Source: Clostridiales bacterium (GTDB lineage Bacteria; Bacillota; Clostridia; Oscillospirales; CAG-272). Taken from it: DNA of 64,000 bases. The notes beneath the pieces were generated by a model that worked only from the letters and a program-made list of their open reading frames with translations, was not told the DNA's origin and did not search any database. Numbering within the stretch: position 1 is the stretch's first letter; each line of letters starts with the position of its first letter. Location: contig JAAVZO010000001.1 in the NCBI GenBank assembly GCA_022791685.1, forward strand, positions 156,527-220,526, in the 5' to 3' direction. The translations under genes and the position numbers were made by a program. Below, piece after piece: positions 61,713 to 64,000 of this stretch.

Positions 61713-62819
61713 ATGAATATCAATTTCGAAACAGCTGCAAGACTGCTCGGCAAATATGGGATTTCCGGTAAAGTTACTGGCACTTCTATCTATTGTAATT
61801 ATCATGACAGCGATGAAGACAAAGTGATCGTCCGCGTAGATGTAGAAAACCGTCAGCCGCTCGTATTAAAGCTGCTGCACGACAGCTCAGTTCCGCAAGA
61901 ACTGCTTGAACGTCAATGTGCATTTTCAGAGCACCTGCGCAAAAACGGTATTCAAACACCTGAGCACTATTCAAAAGGCGGTAACTACTGTATTGAAGAA
62001 ACTATCGATGGAGTGCGTTTTGATGTAACTCTTGAGGATTGGTGCGGCGAGGAAGTTAAAAAGATAAGTCTTGAAACTGCCGCTGAGATAGGCTCGCTCA
62101 TGGCAAAAATGCACCGGATTTCATTCCGCGACAATATCAAGCTCGGTGCGCCTACTCTGTTCGACGCACTCGACAACAACGAGGTAAACGGCATTGAAAA
62201 ATTCCGTGAGCTTGCAAAAAAGGCTGAAGAAAGTCAGTATACATCGCTAACTTATCCAAAGCCGCTCTGCACTAAGCTGCATCTATTCGACGATATAATA
62301 GATATATTCGAGCATAGATTGATCAGCGCTAAACACGTCTGGGACAGACTACCGATGTGTGCAGTTCAGGGTGACATCTCGATAAATAATCTTACATACC
62401 AAAACGGAAAGCTAATGGTGTTTGACTACAACAATGCCGGAGACGTAACGCTTATCAGTGATATGATCCTTGAAGGACTGCTGACTGCAAATGAAGCTGA
62501 AGAATCTGAGCTTGCCGAAGGGCTTACAATTGCCGACCGTCCAAAAATATTCCAAAGCTTCATTGACGGATACTGCAAGATATGCCCGCTGACTCACGAT
62601 GAGCGAATTGCCGCGTGTGAGCTTTATCCGGCGTACAGCGCACTTTGGTTCTCTCGTATCATGAGCTGCAACGGAAGATTTAAGGACTCGCTCGAAGCCG
62701 TCATGGAGCGCGGAGACACTGAGCGTGCCGATGAAATACTCGAAGAGACCTATCGGCTGATAACCGCAGATGCACACAAAATATTCCCAATTGAAACCTA
62801 TCGAGGTACACACAAATGA
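61713..62819 (+). CDS. APH-family phosphotransferase
   Basis: 368 residues. The kinase catalytic loop VQGDISINNLTYQNGKLMVF (Gln in place of His of the Brenner motif, then Asp and Asn) and the FDYNNAG metal motif are present. GGAGG precedes the ATG at 61713. Its substrate is unknown; homoserine, choline or sugar kinases belong to this clan. It is translationally coupled to the Nudix gene (ATGA). Confidence 0.8.
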   Translation: MNINFETAARLLGKYGISGKVTGTSIYCNYHDSDEDKVIVRVDVENRQPLVLKLLHDSSVPQELLERQCAFSEHLRKNGIQTPEHYSKGGNYCIEETIDGVRFDVTLEDWCGEEVKKISLETAAEIGSLMAKMHRISFRDNIKLGAPTLFDALDNNEVNGIEKFRELAKKAEESQYTSLTYPKPLCTKLHLFDDIIDIFEHRLISAKHVWDRLPMCAVQGDISINNLTYQNGKLMVFDYNNAGDVTLISDMILEGLLTANEAEESELAEGLTIADRPKIFQSFIDGYCKICPLTHDERIAACELYPAYSALWFSRIMSCNGRFKDSLEAVMERGDTERADEILEETYRLITADAHKIFPIETYRGTHK

Positions 62820-63316
62820 GTGAATTATGGGATCTTTACGACCGCGAGCGCAATAAAATCGGACAAACTGTCGAAAGAGGTAAAAAGCTGCCGCGCAATA
62901 CATATCATATTGCAGTTCAGGTCTGGATCAAAAATAGCTGCGGCGAATGGCTGATATCCAGACGCACACCGAATAAAAAGCACCCGCTGAAATGGGAAGC
63001 TACGGGAGGTTCAGTAATTGCCGGCGAGGATAGCTTCAATGCTGCACTTCGAGAGGTAAAAGAGGAACTCGGAATAAAGCTCGACCCATTAAAGGGAAGA
63101 CTTTGGATGACGGTACGAAATGATTTTCCGGACTGGAGCAATCCCGGATTTCTCGATGTCTGGCTATACGAGCATGACTGCCCTATTGAGTCGATAGTAT
63201 TGCAGCCGGAGGAAACCTGCGACGCTAAATGGGTTGACAACGATACTCTGCTTCAAATGATAGACTCAGATGAAATCGCACCATTCTCTCACAAGATACC
63301 GCCATTTGAGGTTTAA
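62816..63316 (+). CDS. Nudix hydrolase
   Basis: 166 residues. The Nudix box GGSVIAGEDSFNAALREVKE, continuing ELGI, matches Gx5Ex7REUxEExGU exactly. The start WDLYDRERNKIGQTVERG resembles the IPP isomerase/YfcD-like Nudix subgroup. It hydrolyses a nucleoside diphosphate linked compound; the substrate is unknown. It overlaps the kinase gene by four bases. Confidence 0.9.
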   Translation: MSELWDLYDRERNKIGQTVERGKKLPRNTYHIAVQVWIKNSCGEWLISRRTPNKKHPLKWEATGGSVIAGEDSFNAALREVKEELGIKLDPLKGRLWMTVRNDFPDWSNPGFLDVWLYEHDCPIESIVLQPEETCDAKWVDNDTLLQMIDSDEIAPFSHKIPPFEV

Positions 63317-63374
63317 TCTGGTATTAAAATATTTAGTAAATTTGACGCTTTATTTATAACCACAGCTGTTGTAT

Positions 63375-63472
63375 AATAGACTTGTTCAATAGCCTAAACC
63401 TAAGATTTTTAAAATGCTGATGAAATCAGGATTTTAAAAATTTAATTGAAAGGTTATTGAACAAGCCTAATT
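63375..63472. repeat. 100-bp double-hairpin repeat, copy B
   Basis: Diverged copy of the element at 60176. The outer stem AGACTTGTTCAATA / TATTGAACAAGCCT and the inner hairpin (63406-63440) are kept with a few mismatches. Two changed positions of the outer stem are compensated on the other arm. Confidence 0.75.
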
Positions 63473-63527
63473 TATACAGCAGCTGTTTTAATTTAATTTT
63501 TCTACCCCTGAAAGGAAATAAAGTCAA

Positions 63528-64000
63528 ATGAGTGACAAAAAAACTCTCACAGTCTATTCCGTAAAATGGATAACTGTCACAGCAATGTTCATGGCGCTCA
63601 ATGTCGTTATGAGCTCGTTTGGTGTTCCCGTACCCGGCGGACACTTCTATCTCAATGATATCATCATCTGTACAGCAGCAATACTGCTCGACCCCATCGC
63701 GGCATTTATGGTCGGTGGAATCGGTGCATTTCTCGGTGATTTCTTCTTCTACCCAACCCCAATGTTCGTATCGCTTGTCGTTCACGGACTTCAGGCAGTA
63801 GTCATTTCGCTCTGCACACGCAAACTGATGAAGGACAAAAAAGTTATCGCGTCATCTATCGGTGTTGCGATCGGCGCAGTTATAATGGTAGTCGGCTACT
63901 CGCTCGGACGTGCGTTCATTTATTCGACACCCGAATATGCAATAGCCAAGCTCCCATACCAGATATTGCAGGCTGGAGTTGGTGCAGTCGTAGCAGTGAT
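63528..64000 (+). CDS. ECF transporter S component, cut by the window edge
   Basis: Open to the end of the window (157 codons seen). GAAAGGA precedes the ATG at 63528. Hydrophobic with the pattern of S components of energy-coupling factor transporters: VPVPGGHFYLNDIIICTAAI, LLDPIAAFMVGGIGAFLGDF and FFYPTPMFVSLVVHGLQAVV. The substrate (possibly a vitamin or its precursor) is not predictable; no riboswitch is seen upstream, only repeat copy B. Confidence 0.85.
   Translation, partial: MSDKKTLTVYSVKWITVTAMFMALNVVMSSFGVPVPGGHFYLNDIIICTAAILLDPIAAFMVGGIGAFLGDFFFYPTPMFVSLVVHGLQAVVISLCTRKLMKDKKVIASSIGVAIGAVIMVVGYSLGRAFIYSTPEYAIAKLPYQILQAGVGAVVAV

Noticed and set aside
1..64000. CRISPR arrays, integrases, transposases, prophage genes, rRNA
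   Set aside because: None seen. Repeats found are palindromic pairs, not regularly spaced arrays, and no recombinase motifs occur in any supported frame.

Overview
The window looks like a chromosomal segment of a Gram-positive obligate anaerobe of the class Clostridia, probably an uncultured gut Oscillospirales-type bacterium. The signs are a T-box-controlled thrS, a class III ribonucleotide reductase, a glycyl radical enzyme with its activase, a class C sortase, Lgt, lipobox lipoproteins, PadR and XRE regulators, ECF transporter S components, and glycan genes (GH32, GH36, CE4, fucose isomerase). This placement is inferred from gene content, not from a search. Promoters are strikingly uniform: most are TTGACA, 17 nt, TATAAT, often with an extended -10 TG.

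Layout. 1-7.0 kb: the end of a LytM/M23 peptidase, a membrane protein, two related orphan solute-binding lipoproteins flanking T-box-thrS. 7.3 kb: tRNA-Glu. 7.5-10.3 kb: a GH32, sugar isomerase and acetyltransferase operon. 10.7-17.8 kb: a BREX-like group of an Lhr/BrxHI-type helicase, a BrxD-like (DUF2791) ATPase and a TerB_N protein, interrupted by a PadR-DUF2812 pair. 18-23.3 kb: a surface CBM9 protein, nrdD with an NrdR-box promoter, two XRE regulators. 23.6 kb: tRNA-Val. 24.2-27 kb: a YerC, methyltransferase, Hsp33 and isomerase operon. 27.1-34.9 kb: lipoate ligase and a pyruvate dehydrogenase-type complex (fused E1, E3, E2) behind a DeoR regulator. 35.2-37.1 kb: a DUF4838 protein and a DUF89 phosphatase. 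37.1-41.7 kb: a TPP-riboswitch thiamin operon (thiW, thiC, thiM, thiE, thiD). 41.7-46.7 kb: a kinase, folD, lgt and the yfmH/yfmF pair. 46.8-54.1 kb: comEC and a GH36, activase and glycyl radical enzyme operon. 54.3-55.3 kb: a second copy of the CBM9 locus. 55.6-64 kb: fucI, a CE4 lipoprotein, kinases, sortase, secondary alcohol dehydrogenase, Nudix hydrolase and an ECF S component cut by the window edge.

How it fits together: the thiamin operon supplies TPP for the E1 enzyme, and LplA charges the E2 lipoyl domain. The thiamin genes make the pyrimidine (ThiC) but no thiazole, which is apparently imported (ThiW) and phosphorylated (ThiM).

Most unusual signals: (1) four runs of exactly nine G/C, all in or next to genes for secreted proteins. 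Two of them shift the frame by one base, one just inside the anchor of a surface protein and one just after a lipobox, so this is either phase variation or a homopolymer consensus error. (2) A large structured leader before thiW that keeps the pyrimidine-sensing half of a TPP aptamer but not the pyrophosphate-sensing half. (3) The TerB_N, BrxD-like and Lhr helicase group without BREX methylase or phosphatase. (4) A glycyl radical enzyme with a C-x-E active-site motif and a Trp-rich radical loop, encoded with a GH36 enzyme. (5) A 100-bp double-hairpin repeat present twice, with compensatory base changes.
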